DNA of 64,000 bases, from contig CP000781.1 in assembly GCA_000017645.1 (NCBI GenBank), positions 3,831,501 through 3,895,500 of the forward strand. The letters are read 5' to 3'. The notes beneath the pieces were generated by a model. That model ran no database searches and was not told where the DNA came from. It saw nothing but the letters and a program-made list of their open reading frames with translations. Of the stretch, positions 38,494 through 47,545 are shown in pieces. Numbering within the stretch: the stretch's first letter is position 1; every line of letters begins with the position of its first letter. The DNA comes from Xanthobacter autotrophicus Py2 (GTDB lineage: Bacteria; Pseudomonadota; Alphaproteobacteria; Rhizobiales; Xanthobacteraceae). The translations under genes were made by a program, and so were the position numbers.

Positions 38494-39480
38494 ATGGCGA
38501 CGCCGGAGACCGGGACCCAGCATCACGACCATGATCACGACGACCATGATCACGACCACCACGGTCATGGCGCGCATGGTCATTCAGACCACGGCCACAG
38601 CCATGCGGTGCCGGATTCCCTGCGCGCCTTCGCCATCGGCGCCGGGCTGAATTTCGGCTTCGTCATCGTCGAGGTGATCTTCGGCCTCTATGCCGGCTCC
38701 CTCGCGCTGCTGGCTGACGCCGGGCACAATCTCTCCGACGTGCTCGGCCTGCTGCTGGCCTGGGGCGCGGCCTGGCTGTCGCGGCGGGCGCCGACGCGGC
38801 TGCGTACCTACGGCTATGGGCGCTCGTCCATCCTCGCGGCGCTGGCCAATGCCATGATCCTGCTGCTGGGCACCGGCGGCATCATCCTTGAGGCCATCTC
38901 GCGCCTGTCGCAGCCTGAGCCGGTCGAGACCGGCATCGTCATGGTGGTGGCCCTGGTGGGCGTCGCGGTGAACATGGGCACGGCGCTGATGTTCATGGCC
39001 GGCCGCAAGGGCGATCTCAACGTGCGAGGGGCCTTCATCCACATGGTGGCGGATGGCGCCATCTCGCTGGGGGTGGTGGCGGCGGCCGGGGTGATCGCGC
39101 TCACCGGCTGGCTGTGGCTCGACCCGCTGGTGTCGCTGGTGATCGCGGTGGCCATCATCGCTGGCACCTGGGGCCTGCTGCGCGACAGCGTCAACCTCGC
39201 CATGGACAAGGTGCCCACCGGCATCGATCCCGAACGGGTCGAGGCCTTCCTCGCCACCCGTCCCGGGGTGAGCGAGGTGCACGACCTGCACATCTGGGGT
39301 CTGTCCACGACGTCAGTGGCGCTCTCGGCCCATCTGGTGCGGCCGGGCGCGGCGCTCGACGACGATTTCCTGAGCGAAACCTGCGCAGAACTCAGGGCGC
39401 GCTTCGGCATTGCGCACCCGGTGCTGCAGATCGAGCAGGGGCGCATGGCCTGCGCCCTCGCCCCGCGGGACATGGTGTGA
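38494..39480 (+). CDS. cation diffusion facilitator metal exporter (CzcD/DmeF type)
   Basis: 328 residues from the ATG at 38494, which has a strong GGGAGGA site; an ATG 12 codons earlier lacks one. A His/Asp-rich N-terminal stretch (about 20 His, HDHDHDDHDHDHHGHG) probably binds metal. Six membrane spans follow, with the metal-site motif SLALLADAGHNLSDV in span 2 and FIHMVADGAISLGVV in span 5. The cytoplasmic domain (VSEVHDLHIWGLSTTSVALSAHL) closes it. It should export Zn, Co, Cd or Ni in exchange for protons. Confidence 0.92.
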   Translation: MATPETGTQHHDHDHDDHDHDHHGHGAHGHSDHGHSHAVPDSLRAFAIGAGLNFGFVIVEVIFGLYAGSLALLADAGHNLSDVLGLLLAWGAAWLSRRAPTRLRTYGYGRSSILAALANAMILLLGTGGIILEAISRLSQPEPVETGIVMVVALVGVAVNMGTALMFMAGRKGDLNVRGAFIHMVADGAISLGVVAAAGVIALTGWLWLDPLVSLVIAVAIIAGTWGLLRDSVNLAMDKVPTGIDPERVEAFLATRPGVSEVHDLHIWGLSTTSVALSAHLVRPGAALDDDFLSETCAELRARFGIAHPVLQIEQGRMACALAPRDMV

Positions 39481-39536
39481 TCAGGCGGCCTTGGCCGTAT
39501 CCGTAGGTTTTCTCGCTCACGCGCCGCGTGGGCTGG

Positions 39537-39767
39537 TCAGGCGGCTTTGGCCGCCTGGAGGCCTTCCAGCGCTTCCCTGGCGATGGGCGAGAGGCCCTCG
39601 CCGCCATGGGCGATGTGCTCGGCGATCTTGGAGCGCATGCGCGGGTCCCAGAACTTCTGGATGTGGATGCGCGTGGCCTCCACGGCCTCCGCGTGCTTCT
39701 GCGCCGAGAAGGCGGTGGCGATCTGGTTCGCCATGTAGACGAGCTTTTCAGCAGTGCTATGCGACAT
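39537..39767 (-). CDS. fdsD: NAD-dependent formate dehydrogenase delta subunit
   Basis: 76 residues from the ATG at 39767, overlapping the end of fdhD by 11 bp. It matches the small FdsD family: EKLVYMANQIATAFSAQ, HIQKFWDPRMRSKIAEHIAHGGEGLSPIAREALEGL. FdsD is needed for an active formate dehydrogenase complex; it lacks cofactors. Last gene of the fds operon. Confidence 0.92.
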   Translation of the reverse strand: MSHSTAEKLVYMANQIATAFSAQKHAEAVEATRIHIQKFWDPRMRSKIAEHIAHGGEGLSPIAREALEGLQAAKAA

Positions 39768-40635
39768 GGTTCTGCCGTTCCGGTGAGGGGAGGGCGATGC
39801 GCCCGGGATGGGTGAAGATCTCGAAGCCATCCTGCCGCACGATGGCGCACAGGGTGATGCCCGCCGCGTCGGCGGTGCGGATGGCGAGCGATGTCGGCGC
39901 CGAGACGGCTGCAATGACGCCCACGCCCAGCACCGCCGCCTTCTGAACCATCTCGATGGAGACGCGGCTGGTCAGCAGCAGCAGGCCGCGCGCGGCATCG
40001 AAGCCGGCCTCCGCCGCCTTGCCCACCAGCTTGTCGAGGGCATTGTGCCGGCCCACGTCCTCGGCCAGGGCGAGGATGCCGCGGCCGGGCTCGAAATAGG
40101 CCGCCGCATGCACCGCGCGGGTCTCATGGTTGAGGCTCTGGAGCGGGCCGAGTGCGGCCATGGCGTCGAGCAGCGTCGCCGGGGAGAAGTGGGTGTCCGC
40201 CGTCACCAGCGCCGCCGGCTTCACCGCCTCGGCAAGGCTCTCCACCCCGCACAGGCCACAGCCGGTGGGCCCGGCCAGCGCCCGGCGCCGGGCGGAGAGA
40301 TGCTTCATCTTCTCTTCGGCGATCCACATGCGGGCCTCGATGCCCTCGTCCACCACGATCACCTCGCGGGACAGGATCTCGGCAGGCGAGGCGACGATGC
40401 CCTCGGTGAGGGCGAAGCCAAGGGCGAAGTCGGCGATGTCGGTCGGGCTCGCCATCATCACCGCATGGGTGGTGCCGTTGAAGGTGAGGGCGACCGGCAC
40501 TTCCTCGGGCACCGCCCGCTCTCCCGTGGAAACCGCGCCGTCCCGCACCTGCACGCGCTCCACCCGCCGCGCCGGGGGCGGGGCGGGGAGGGCGGTGTCC
40601 TGCGTCAGCGCGCAGGTGGAGGCGGTGTCGGTCAT
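39757..40635 (-). CDS. fdhD: formate dehydrogenase accessory sulfurtransferase FdhD (FdsC)
   Basis: 292 residues. The motif GPTGCGLCGVESL supplies the two cysteines that pass sulfur from IscS to the bis-MGD molybdenum cofactor. Other marks are EVPVALTFNGTTHAVMMASP near the N-terminus, AEDVGRHNALDKLVG and LLTSRVSIEMVQKAA. It is called FdsC in the fds operons of Cupriavidus and Rhodobacter. It lies 155 bp after fdsA, with a GC-rich hairpin repeat in the gap, and overlaps fdsD. Confidence 0.95.
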   Translation of the reverse strand: MTDTASTCALTQDTALPAPPPARRVERVQVRDGAVSTGERAVPEEVPVALTFNGTTHAVMMASPTDIADFALGFALTEGIVASPAEILSREVIVVDEGIEARMWIAEEKMKHLSARRRALAGPTGCGLCGVESLAEAVKPAALVTADTHFSPATLLDAMAALGPLQSLNHETRAVHAAAYFEPGRGILALAEDVGRHNALDKLVGKAAEAGFDAARGLLLLTSRVSIEMVQKAAVLGVGVIAAVSAPTSLAIRTADAAGITLCAIVRQDGFEIFTHPGRIALPSPERQNHVA

Positions 40636-40736
40636 TTCAAGTTTTCACATGGGAGCGGAGAGCGGGTTCCGGAAGGGATGTCAGCTGCCTTAGTCGTCAG
40701 GCCCGGCCATGACGGTTTGAACTGAAGCGCCCCTTA

Positions 40737-40782
40737 CCCCCACCCCAGCCCTCCCCCGCAAGCGGGAGAGGGGGAGCGTGGG
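40737..40782. repeat. GC-rich intergenic hairpin, possible REP-like element
   Basis: A run of CCCCCACCCCAGCCC followed by CTCCCCCGCAAGCGGGAGAG and GGGGGAG folds into a stem with slight mismatch, in the 155-bp gap between fdsA and fdhD. This type of sequence is often dispersed in GC-rich alphaproteobacterial genomes; only one copy is seen here. Confidence 0.5.
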
Positions 40783-40790
40783 CGCTTGCC

Positions 40791-43631
40791 TCACTCCGCA
40801 GCTTCTGCGGCGATGCGGCGGGAAGTGCGCGAGAGGTTCTCGTAGTCCTCCTGCCACTGGGTGGGGCCGTTGGAGGGCGAAACCTGCACGGCGGTCACCT
40901 TGTATTCCGGGCAGTTGGTGGCCCAGTCGGAATAGTCGGTGGTGACCACGTTGGCCTGCGTCACCGGATGGTGGAAGGTGGTGTAGACCACCCCCGGCGC
41001 CACCCGATCCGAGATCACCGCGCGCAGCGAGGTGGAGCCCGCCCGGCTGTCCAGCTTCACGAAATCGCCGTCGCGGATGCCGCGGTTCTCGGCGTCGTGG
41101 GCATGGATTTCCAGCACGTCCTCCGGATGCCAGGCCACGTTCGCGGTGCGCCGCGTCTGGGCACCCACATTGTACTGGCTGAGGATGCGGCCGGTGGTGA
41201 GCAGCAGCGGGAAGCGCGGCCCGGTCTTCTCGTCGGTGGGCACGTATTCGGTGAGGACGAACTTGCCCTTGCCGCGCACGAAGCCGCCAATGTGCATGAT
41301 GGGCGTGCCTTCCGGCGCGCTGTCGTTGCACGGCCACTGCACCGATCCCAGCTCGTCGAGCTTGGCATAGTTCACGCCCGCGAAGGTGGGGGTGAGCGCC
41401 GCGATCTCGTCCATGATCTGAGACGGGTGGGTGTAATTCATGGGGAAGCCCAGCGCGTTGGCGAGGAGCTGGGTGACCTCCCAGTCGGCATAGCCGTTCT
41501 TCGGTGCCATCACCTTGCGGATGCGCTGGATGCGGCGCTCGGCATTGGTGAAGGTGCCGTCCTTCTCCAGGAACGAGCAGCCGGGGAGGAAGACGTGGGC
41601 GTAGTTCGCCGTCTCGTTCAGGAACAGGTCCTGCACGATCAGGCATTCAAGACCCGCAAGGCCCGCCGAGACGTGCTTGGTGTCGGGGTCGGACTGGAGG
41701 ATGTCCTCGCCCTGCACGTAGAGGCCCTTGAACGTGCCATCCACCGCCGCGTCGAACATGTTGGGAATGCGCAGGCCCGGCTCGTCGTCCAGCGGCACGC
41801 CCCACAGCGCCTCGAAGGTCGAGCGGGTAGCATCGTCGGAGACGTGGCGGTAGCCCGGCAGCTCGTGCGGGAACGAGCCCATGTCGCACGAGCCCTGCAC
41901 GTTGTTCTGGCCGCGCAGCGGGTTCACGCCCACGCCGTTGCGGCCCACGTTGCCGGTGGCCATGGCGAGGTTGGCGATGGCCATCACCGTGGTGGAGCCC
42001 TGCGAATGCTCGGTGACGCCGAGGCCGTAATAGATCGATCCGTTGCCGCCGGTGGCATAGAGCCGGGCCGCGCCGCGCACCAGGGCCGGATCGACGCCGG
42101 TGTACTTCTCCACCGCTTCCGGCGAGTGGCGCTCGTCGGCGACGAAGGCGGCCCAGTCCTGGAACTCGTCCCAGTCGCAGCGTTCGCGCACGAACTGCTC
42201 GTTCACCAGCCCTTCGGTGACGACCACATGGGCCAGCGCCGTGACGATGGCGACATTGGTGCCGGGCTTGAGCGGCAGGTGATAGGCCGCCTCGATATGG
42301 GGCGAGCGCACGATGTCGGTGCGGCGCGGGTCCACCACGATCAGCTTCGCGCCTTCGCGCAGCCGCTTCTTCAGGCGCGAGCCGAACACTGGATGGCCGT
42401 CGGTGGGGTTGGCGCCGATGATCAGGACGACATCCGTCTCCTCGACGCTGTCGAAGTCCTGGGTGCCGGCGGAGGTGCCGTAGGTCTGGGAAAGGCCGTA
42501 GCCGGTGGGCGAGTGGCAGACGCGGGCGCAGGTGTCCACGTTGTTGTTGCCGAAGCCGCCGCGGATCAGCTTCTGGACGAGGTAGGTCTCCTCGTTGGTG
42601 CAGCGCGAGGAGGTGATGCCGCCCACCGCACGCTTGCCGTACTTCTCCTGGATCCGCTTGAACTCGGAGGCGGCGTAGGCGATGGCCTCCTCATAGGTCA
42701 CTTCCTTCCACGGCTCGTGGATGGAGGAGCGGATCATGGGCTTCAGGATGCGGTCCTGGTGGGTGGCGTAGCCATAGGCGAAGCGGCCCTTGACGCAGGA
42801 ATGGCCACGGTTCGCCTTGCCGTCCTTGTAGGGCACCATGCGCACCAGCTCGTCGCCGCGCATCTCGGCCTTGAAGGTGCAGCCGACGCCGCAATAGGCG
42901 CAGGTGGTCACCACCGAATGCTCGGGGGTGCCGATGTCGTACATGGCCTTCTCGTTCAGCGTCGCCGTGGGGCAGGCCTGAACGCAGGCGCCGCAGGAGA
43001 CGCATTCCGAGGTGAGGAAGGGCTCGTCCATGCCCGGCGACACCCGCGAGCCGAAGCCGCGGCCGGAGATGGTGAGCGCAAACGTGCCCTGCACTTCCTC
43101 GCAGGCGCGAACGCACCGATTGCAGACGATGCACTTCGACTGCTCGTAGGTGAAGTACGGGTTGGACTCGTCCTTGCCGAGCTTGGTGTGGTTCTCGCCC
43201 TCATAGCCGTAGCGCACATCGCGCAGGCCCACCACACCGGCCATGTCCTGCAGTTCGCAGTCGCCGTTGGCGGAGCAGGTGAGGCAGTCCAGCGGGTGGT
43301 CGGAGATATAGAGCTCCATCACCCCCTTGCGGATCTGCTTCAGGCGCTCGGTCTGGGTCTTGACCACGATGCCTTCGGCCACCGGAGTGGTGCAGGACGC
43401 CGGGGTGCCGTTGCGGCCTTCGATTTCGATCAGGCAGAGCCGGCACGAACCGAAGCTCTCAAGCATGTCGGTGGCGCAGAGCTTGGGGATCTGGTTCCCC
43501 AGCTCCATGGCGGCGCGCATGATGGAGGTGCCCTCGGGCACCGTGACGCTCATGCCGTCGATGGTGAGGGAAACAAGCTTCTCGGACTTGGAAGCCGGCG
43601 TGCCGTAGTCGATTTCGTGAACGAGGGACAT
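40791..43631 (-). CDS. fdsA: NAD-dependent formate dehydrogenase alpha subunit (molybdopterin, Fe-S)
   Basis: 946 residues, the catalytic subunit that oxidises formate to CO2. The N-terminus has a [2Fe-2S] ferredoxin domain (GSCRLCLIEIEG), then a His-Cys3 cluster and two [4Fe-4S] motifs (CIVCNRCVRACEEVQG, CVSCGACVQACPTATL), then CAYCGVGCTFKAE opening the bis-MGD domain. The Mo-ligand Cys is probably in the DTCARVCHSPTGYGL stretch, with the active-site His next to it. The C-terminal MGD-binding domain includes LLTTGRILSQYNVGAQTRRT. It forms the soluble complex with FdsB and FdsG. It lies 13 bp after fdsB. Confidence 0.97.
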   Translation of the reverse strand: MSLVHEIDYGTPASKSEKLVSLTIDGMSVTVPEGTSIMRAAMELGNQIPKLCATDMLESFGSCRLCLIEIEGRNGTPASCTTPVAEGIVVKTQTERLKQIRKGVMELYISDHPLDCLTCSANGDCELQDMAGVVGLRDVRYGYEGENHTKLGKDESNPYFTYEQSKCIVCNRCVRACEEVQGTFALTISGRGFGSRVSPGMDEPFLTSECVSCGACVQACPTATLNEKAMYDIGTPEHSVVTTCAYCGVGCTFKAEMRGDELVRMVPYKDGKANRGHSCVKGRFAYGYATHQDRILKPMIRSSIHEPWKEVTYEEAIAYAASEFKRIQEKYGKRAVGGITSSRCTNEETYLVQKLIRGGFGNNNVDTCARVCHSPTGYGLSQTYGTSAGTQDFDSVEETDVVLIIGANPTDGHPVFGSRLKKRLREGAKLIVVDPRRTDIVRSPHIEAAYHLPLKPGTNVAIVTALAHVVVTEGLVNEQFVRERCDWDEFQDWAAFVADERHSPEAVEKYTGVDPALVRGAARLYATGGNGSIYYGLGVTEHSQGSTTVMAIANLAMATGNVGRNGVGVNPLRGQNNVQGSCDMGSFPHELPGYRHVSDDATRSTFEALWGVPLDDEPGLRIPNMFDAAVDGTFKGLYVQGEDILQSDPDTKHVSAGLAGLECLIVQDLFLNETANYAHVFLPGCSFLEKDGTFTNAERRIQRIRKVMAPKNGYADWEVTQLLANALGFPMNYTHPSQIMDEIAALTPTFAGVNYAKLDELGSVQWPCNDSAPEGTPIMHIGGFVRGKGKFVLTEYVPTDEKTGPRFPLLLTTGRILSQYNVGAQTRRTANVAWHPEDVLEIHAHDAENRGIRDGDFVKLDSRAGSTSLRAVISDRVAPGVVYTTFHHPVTQANVVTTDYSDWATNCPEYKVTAVQVSPSNGPTQWQEDYENLSRTSRRIAAEAAE

Positions 43632-43644
43632 GGTGTTCCTCCAA

Positions 43645-45207
43645 TTATTCTGCGGCGGCCGGCAGCTTCGGCGCGACGCCGAAGTCTTCCGGGAAATGAT
43701 TGAGCGCGCTCAGCACCGGGTAGGGCGTGAAGCCGCCCAGCGCGCACAGGGAACCAAGCTTCATGGTGTGGCAAAGGTCCGTGAGCAGGGCGAGATTCTG
43801 CTCGCGCTTCTCGCCGGCGATCACCTTGTCGATGGTCTCGACGCCCCGGGTGGAGCCGATGCGGCAGGGCGTGCACTTGCCGCAGCTCTCATGGGCGCAG
43901 AATTCCATGGCGAACTTCGCCATGTCGGCGAGGTCCGCCGTGTCGTCGAACACCACGAGGCCACCGTGGCCGATGAGCGCGTCCTTGGCGGCGAAGGCCT
44001 CGTAGTCGAACGGGGTGTCGAACTGGTGGGTGGGCAGGTAGGCGCCCAGCGGCCCGCCGGCCTGCACCGCCTTCACCGGACGGCCGGAGGCCGTGCCGCC
44101 GCCGATGTCATAGACCAGCTCTCCCAGCGGGATGCCGAAGGCGGTCTCGAACAGGCCGCCGAACTTGATGTTGCCGGCGATCTGGATCGGCATGGTGCCG
44201 CGCGAGCGGCCCATGCCGAAGTCGCGGTAATACTTGCCGCCCTTGTCCAGGATCACCGGCACGGTGGCCAGCGACACCAGGTTGTTGATGACGGTGGGCT
44301 TCTGGAACAGGCCCTTGTGGGCCGGCAGCGGCGGCTTCGCGCGCACCAGGCCGCGCTTGCCCTCGAGGCTTTCCAAGAGGGCGGTTTCCTCGCCGCACAC
44401 ATAGGCGCCGGCGCCCATGCGCATTTCCATGTCGAACGACAGGCCCGAGCCGAGGATGTTGTCGCCCAAAAGGCCCGCCTCGCGCGCCTTCTCGATGGCC
44501 TTTTCCATCACCACGAAGGCGAGGGGATATTCCGAGCGCGAGTAGACGTAGCCCTTGGTCGCCCCGACCGCGAGACCGGCGATGGTCATGCCTTCGATGA
44601 GGCAGAACGGGTCCGCCTCCATGATCAGACGGTCGGCGAAGGTGCCCGAGTCGCCCTCGTCCGCGTTGCAGACGATGTAGCGCTGGTCGGCCGGGGCAGC
44701 GGCCACCGTGCGCCACTTGATCCCGGTGGGAAAGCCCGCGCCGCCGCGCCCGCGCAGGCCGCTTTCCACCACCTCTTCCACCGTGGCCGACGGGCCGAGC
44801 GTGATGGCGCGCTCCAGCCCGCGATAGCCGCCGTGGGCCTTGTAATCGGTCAGCGACAGCGGATCGATGATGCCGATGCGGGCGAAGGTGAGCCGCGTCT
44901 GCTTCTTCAGGTACGGGATCTCGTCCACCAAGCCGACGCACAGGGGGTGGTCCGCGCCATGGAGGATGCCGGCGTGAAGCAGGTCCTCGATATCCGAGGG
45001 CTTCACCGGGCCGTAGCCGATGCGGCCGCGCTCGGTCTCAACCTCGATGAGGGGTTCCAGCCAGAACAGGCCGCGCGAGCCGTTGCGGGTGATGTCGGCA
45101 GTGATGCCGCGGGCCAGCAGCCCGGCTTCCAGCTTGCGCGCGACGCGGTCGGCGCCGCAGGCGACGGCAGTGGCGTCGTTCGGGACGAAGATGCGGGGGG
45201 ATTTCAT
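43645..45207 (-). CDS. fdsB: NAD-dependent formate dehydrogenase beta subunit (FMN, NADH site)
   Basis: 520 residues from the ATG at 45207, sharing one base with the fdsG stop (TGATG). An N-terminal thioredoxin-like domain of about 100 residues precedes the NuoF-like part: ESGLRGRGGAGFPTGIKW for FMN/NADH, CNADEGDSGTFADR, GAGAYVCGEETALLESLEG and the [4Fe-4S] motif ESCGKCTPCRIGSTRG. It passes electrons from formate to NAD. The TGATG junction implies coupled translation with fdsG. Confidence 0.97.
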   Translation of the reverse strand: MKSPRIFVPNDATAVACGADRVARKLEAGLLARGITADITRNGSRGLFWLEPLIEVETERGRIGYGPVKPSDIEDLLHAGILHGADHPLCVGLVDEIPYLKKQTRLTFARIGIIDPLSLTDYKAHGGYRGLERAITLGPSATVEEVVESGLRGRGGAGFPTGIKWRTVAAAPADQRYIVCNADEGDSGTFADRLIMEADPFCLIEGMTIAGLAVGATKGYVYSRSEYPLAFVVMEKAIEKAREAGLLGDNILGSGLSFDMEMRMGAGAYVCGEETALLESLEGKRGLVRAKPPLPAHKGLFQKPTVINNLVSLATVPVILDKGGKYYRDFGMGRSRGTMPIQIAGNIKFGGLFETAFGIPLGELVYDIGGGTASGRPVKAVQAGGPLGAYLPTHQFDTPFDYEAFAAKDALIGHGGLVVFDDTADLADMAKFAMEFCAHESCGKCTPCRIGSTRGVETIDKVIAGEKREQNLALLTDLCHTMKLGSLCALGGFTPYPVLSALNHFPEDFGVAPKLPAAAE

Positions 45208-45701
45208 CAGGCGTCTCCGAAGCTCTTGCCGTTGGCGAAGCAGTCGGCGATCTCGTCGATGGCATCGCGGTCGAGGCGGCCCACCAGCTGGCCGTCCACC
45301 AGAGCGGACGGAGCGCAGGCGCACAGGCCCAGGCAATAGATGGGCTCCAGGGTCACCCGCCCGTCGGGGGAGGTCGAACCCATGTCCACGCCGAGCTTTT
45401 CCTCGACATACTGGGCGAGCGCCTTGCCGCCCACGGACTGGCAGGCCTCAGCGGCGCACAGCTTCACCACATGGCGACCGGGCGCCTCACGCCGGAAGTC
45501 GTGATAGAAGGTGAGGACGCCATAGACCTCGGCGCGCGAGAGGTTGAGGCTTTCGGCGATCATGGGCACCGCCGGGTCCGGCACGAAGCCGAACGTCTCC
45601 TGCAGGGCATGCAGGATGGGCATGGTGGCCCCTTCGAGATGCCGGTTCTCCGAGATCACCTGCGCTGCGCGCTCGGTGCTCCAATCCTCATAGACCGCCA
45701 T
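45207..45701 (-). CDS. fdsG: NAD-dependent formate dehydrogenase gamma subunit ([2Fe-2S], NuoE-like)
   Basis: 164 residues from the ATG at 45701; an ATG at 45737 would add 12 residues of poor quality. It is NuoE-like: ATMPILHALQETFGFVPD, YGVLTFYHDFR, and the four [2Fe-2S] cysteines in KLCAAEACQSVGG and YCLGLCACAPSALV. First gene of fdsGBA-fdhD-fdsD. The 270-bp gap upstream separates it from the LysR gene on the same strand and holds a LysR-type dyad. Confidence 0.95.
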   Translation of the reverse strand: MAVYEDWSTERAAQVISENRHLEGATMPILHALQETFGFVPDPAVPMIAESLNLSRAEVYGVLTFYHDFRREAPGRHVVKLCAAEACQSVGGKALAQYVEEKLGVDMGSTSPDGRVTLEPIYCLGLCACAPSALVDGQLVGRLDRDAIDEIADCFANGKSFGDA

Positions 45702-45813
45702 GGACGTCTCGCTTTCCCAAAAGCCGTGAGGGCGCATTACCGCCGCTTCGTCTTGCTTATGGGAAAGTGTGTCACACCCGGCTCTCGGATCAAGCCAGCT
45801 GTGGGATGTTGCA

Positions 45814-45828
45814 ATAGAACATCTCTAT
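45814..45828 (-). promoter_or_regulatory. LysR-type operator upstream of fdsG
   Basis: ATAGA-N5-TCTAT is a perfect dyad of the T-N11-A form that LysR-family regulators bind. It lies 113 bp upstream of the fdsG start and between fdsG and the LysR gene, which makes it the best candidate binding site of that regulator. Confidence 0.6.
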
Positions 45829-45934
45829 TAAATACGGAGGTACTTCGAGGCGCTTTGCCTGAATGAAAGGCTCCGCGCTGCGTCAATCGCGTCTGTCTGG
45901 GATGGTTCTTGGTATATTGATCGTGTTTTTCTAT

Positions 45935-45948
45935 GCACGGGGCCGTGC
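45935..45948. terminator. small hairpin after the LysR gene
   Basis: GCACGG and CCGTGC pair around GG, 24 bp past the LysR stop. On the minus strand it is followed by ATAGAAAAAC with no T-run, so a terminator role is weak. Confidence 0.3.
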
Positions 45949-45971
45949 TGTCGCAGTCGGCCCCGTCGGAT

Positions 45972-46901
45972 TTATTGCATTGCAGCAATGGCCGGATCGG
46001 CGATACCGCTCTGCTCCAGCTTCGGCGCGATGCGGCGGGCTTCCGCCACCAGGGCGGCGGTGATGGGCGTGGTCGGCTCGCGGTGGGGCACCACCAGGCC
46101 GATGGAGTGGGAGATGTCCGGCTCCACGATGGGAATCGACCGCACCACCGAGGTCAGCCCCAGCGAATCCGCCAGCATGGCCGGCATCACGCTCGCCCAC
46201 AGGCCGGTGCGCACGTGGGTGAAGAGCACGATCATGGAATTGGATTCGAGCGTCGGCTTGTGGCTGGCGCCGGCGGCGGCAAGCAGATTGTCCACGATGC
46301 GGCGGTTCTGCATGTCGGGGGTGAGCAGGGCGAGCTGGAGCTCGGCCACCTCCGCCCAGGTCACCGCGTCGCGCTCGCCGTAGCGGGACTGGGGCGAGGT
46401 GACGAGCCGGTAGCGCTCGCGATAGAGCGGCACCGTGTTCACCCGGCCCAGCGGCTCGTTGTCGAGATAGGTGAGGCCGGCGTCGATCTCCAGGTTTTCG
46501 AGATGGTTCAGGATCTCGATGGAGGTGCGGGAGATCACCGTGAAGCGAACGTCCGGGTGGCGGGCGCGGAAGGGGGTGGTCAATGCTGCCACCATGGGCA
46601 GGGCGGTGGGAATGGCGGCGATGCGCAGCGGGCCGGCAAGGCCGCGCTTGAGCGCGTCGATGTCCTGCCGCATGGCCCGCGAATCGGCCACGATGCGCCG
46701 CGCCCATTCCAGCGTGCGCTCGCCCTCGGGCGTAAAGCCCATGAAGCGCGAGCCGCGCTGCACCAGCAGCACCCCCAGCGTGTCTTCCAGCTGCTTGATT
46801 CCGGCGGAAAGGGTGGGCTGCGTCACCCCGCAGGCTTCGCCGGCGCGGCCGAAGTGACGTTCCCGGGCGAGGGCGATCAGGTATTCAAGCTTATCGATCA
46901 T
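45972..46901 (-). CDS. fdsR: LysR-family regulator of formate dehydrogenase
   Basis: 309 residues. The N-terminal winged helix-turn-helix reads LIALARERHFGRAGEACGVTQPTLSAGIKQLE; an effector-binding domain follows from about residue 90 (GPLRIAAIPTALPMVAALTTPFRARHPDVRF). It precedes the fds operon in the same direction, with a LysR-type dyad in the gap. FdsR in Cupriavidus controls fds genes in response to formate; the same role is inferred here from position. Confidence 0.88.
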   Translation of the reverse strand: MIDKLEYLIALARERHFGRAGEACGVTQPTLSAGIKQLEDTLGVLLVQRGSRFMGFTPEGERTLEWARRIVADSRAMRQDIDALKRGLAGPLRIAAIPTALPMVAALTTPFRARHPDVRFTVISRTSIEILNHLENLEIDAGLTYLDNEPLGRVNTVPLYRERYRLVTSPQSRYGERDAVTWAEVAELQLALLTPDMQNRRIVDNLLAAAGASHKPTLESNSMIVLFTHVRTGLWASVMPAMLADSLGLTSVVRSIPIVEPDISHSIGLVVPHREPTTPITAALVAEARRIAPKLEQSGIADPAIAAMQ

Positions 46902-47310
46902 GGCCCCATATCACGGAGACGGGGGGTGCCGCGCAAGGCGGCTGTGTTGCCGCAGCGCAGCGATCGCCGCCCGGGAACGGCCGCCGCCGGATGGGTGCGC
47001 TTGAATTTGCGGCCGGCAGGCCGCTTGGTTGTTGAGGCTCTGCATCGCGCTTGCGCCCGGGCGACTGGAAGCGGCGCCCGGGCAGGTGCGCTGGGCCCCG
47101 CGAGAACGTGCGCGTTCCCATCCATGCCCAAAGCTTGGGTCCACCGCCGCGTCCGAACGGCTTCCGGGTTTGCCGAATCGGTCCTCAGGGCGTGTCGCAG
47201 AAGCAGTAGGTGTGCCGGTAGCACTAATGTGGTATCAGGGTGGCGATTTTCCGCATTGCAACCAGGCTCGCGAGAACGTGAACTGTGACACCGGAGCCAC
47301 AGGCAAGCAT
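46902..47310. other. intergenic region without a convincing gene
   Basis: About 410 bp between the LysR start and the CtrA box. Short open frames on both strands have no ribosome sites and read as arbitrary Arg/Pro/Ala-rich peptides. I see no RNA gene or clear repeat. Confidence 0.5.
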
Positions 47311-47325
47311 TTAACGTTATCTTAA
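47311..47325 (+). promoter_or_regulatory. perfect CtrA box (TTAA-N7-TTAA)
   Basis: TTAACGTTATCTTAA is an exact full CtrA recognition sequence, 62 bp upstream of the ATG of the 52-residue membrane protein gene. TTAA is rare in this GC-rich DNA. The gene for CtrA lies 5.5 kb away. Confidence 0.7.
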
Positions 47326-47386
47326 AGATCGGCGACGGCGCGGCGGACCGAAGGCCGAGGATCTGGGGAAGAAGGGGAGTCCTGCC

Positions 47387-47545
47387 ATGCCTGGCTTGGC
47401 TCATGGTTCGGTTCTGATTTCGCTTGTGGCCATGTTGTTCGCCGCCGTTCTTCTGGCGACGCCTACGCTCGCGTTCCTGACCCAACCGCAGGAACACCCG
47501 ACCGTGGTGCCGCGACCGTTGCACACGGTTTCCGCGTTCGCTTGA
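47387..47545 (+). CDS. small single-span membrane protein (52 residues)
   Basis: The frame ATG 47387 to TGA 47545 encodes 52 residues with a GGGGAG ribosome site eight bases upstream. One long hydrophobic stretch (VLISLVAMLFAAVLLATPTLAF, residues 9-30) could be a signal peptide or membrane anchor; the rest is a short Pro/His/Thr-rich tail. I do not recognise a family. A perfect CtrA box upstream and the good ribosome site argue that it is made, perhaps in the cell-cycle regulon. DUF2865 follows 70 bp later. Confidence 0.6.
   Translation: MPGLAHGSVLISLVAMLFAAVLLATPTLAFLTQPQEHPTVVPRPLHTVSAFA

Noticed and set aside
40737..40782. Start of a CRISPR-like repeat array
   Set aside because: Only one GC-rich hairpin unit; no regular spacers and no cas genes anywhere in the window.
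40968..43703. 911-codon open frame antisense to fdsA
   Set aside because: The opposite strand encodes a complete, motif-perfect FdsA; the antisense peptide is His/Gly/Val-rich with no domain and is a by-product of high third-position GC.
47029..47325. 98-codon open frame on the plus strand before the CtrA box
   Set aside because: No ribosome site, arbitrary composition, and its end overlaps the CtrA box.
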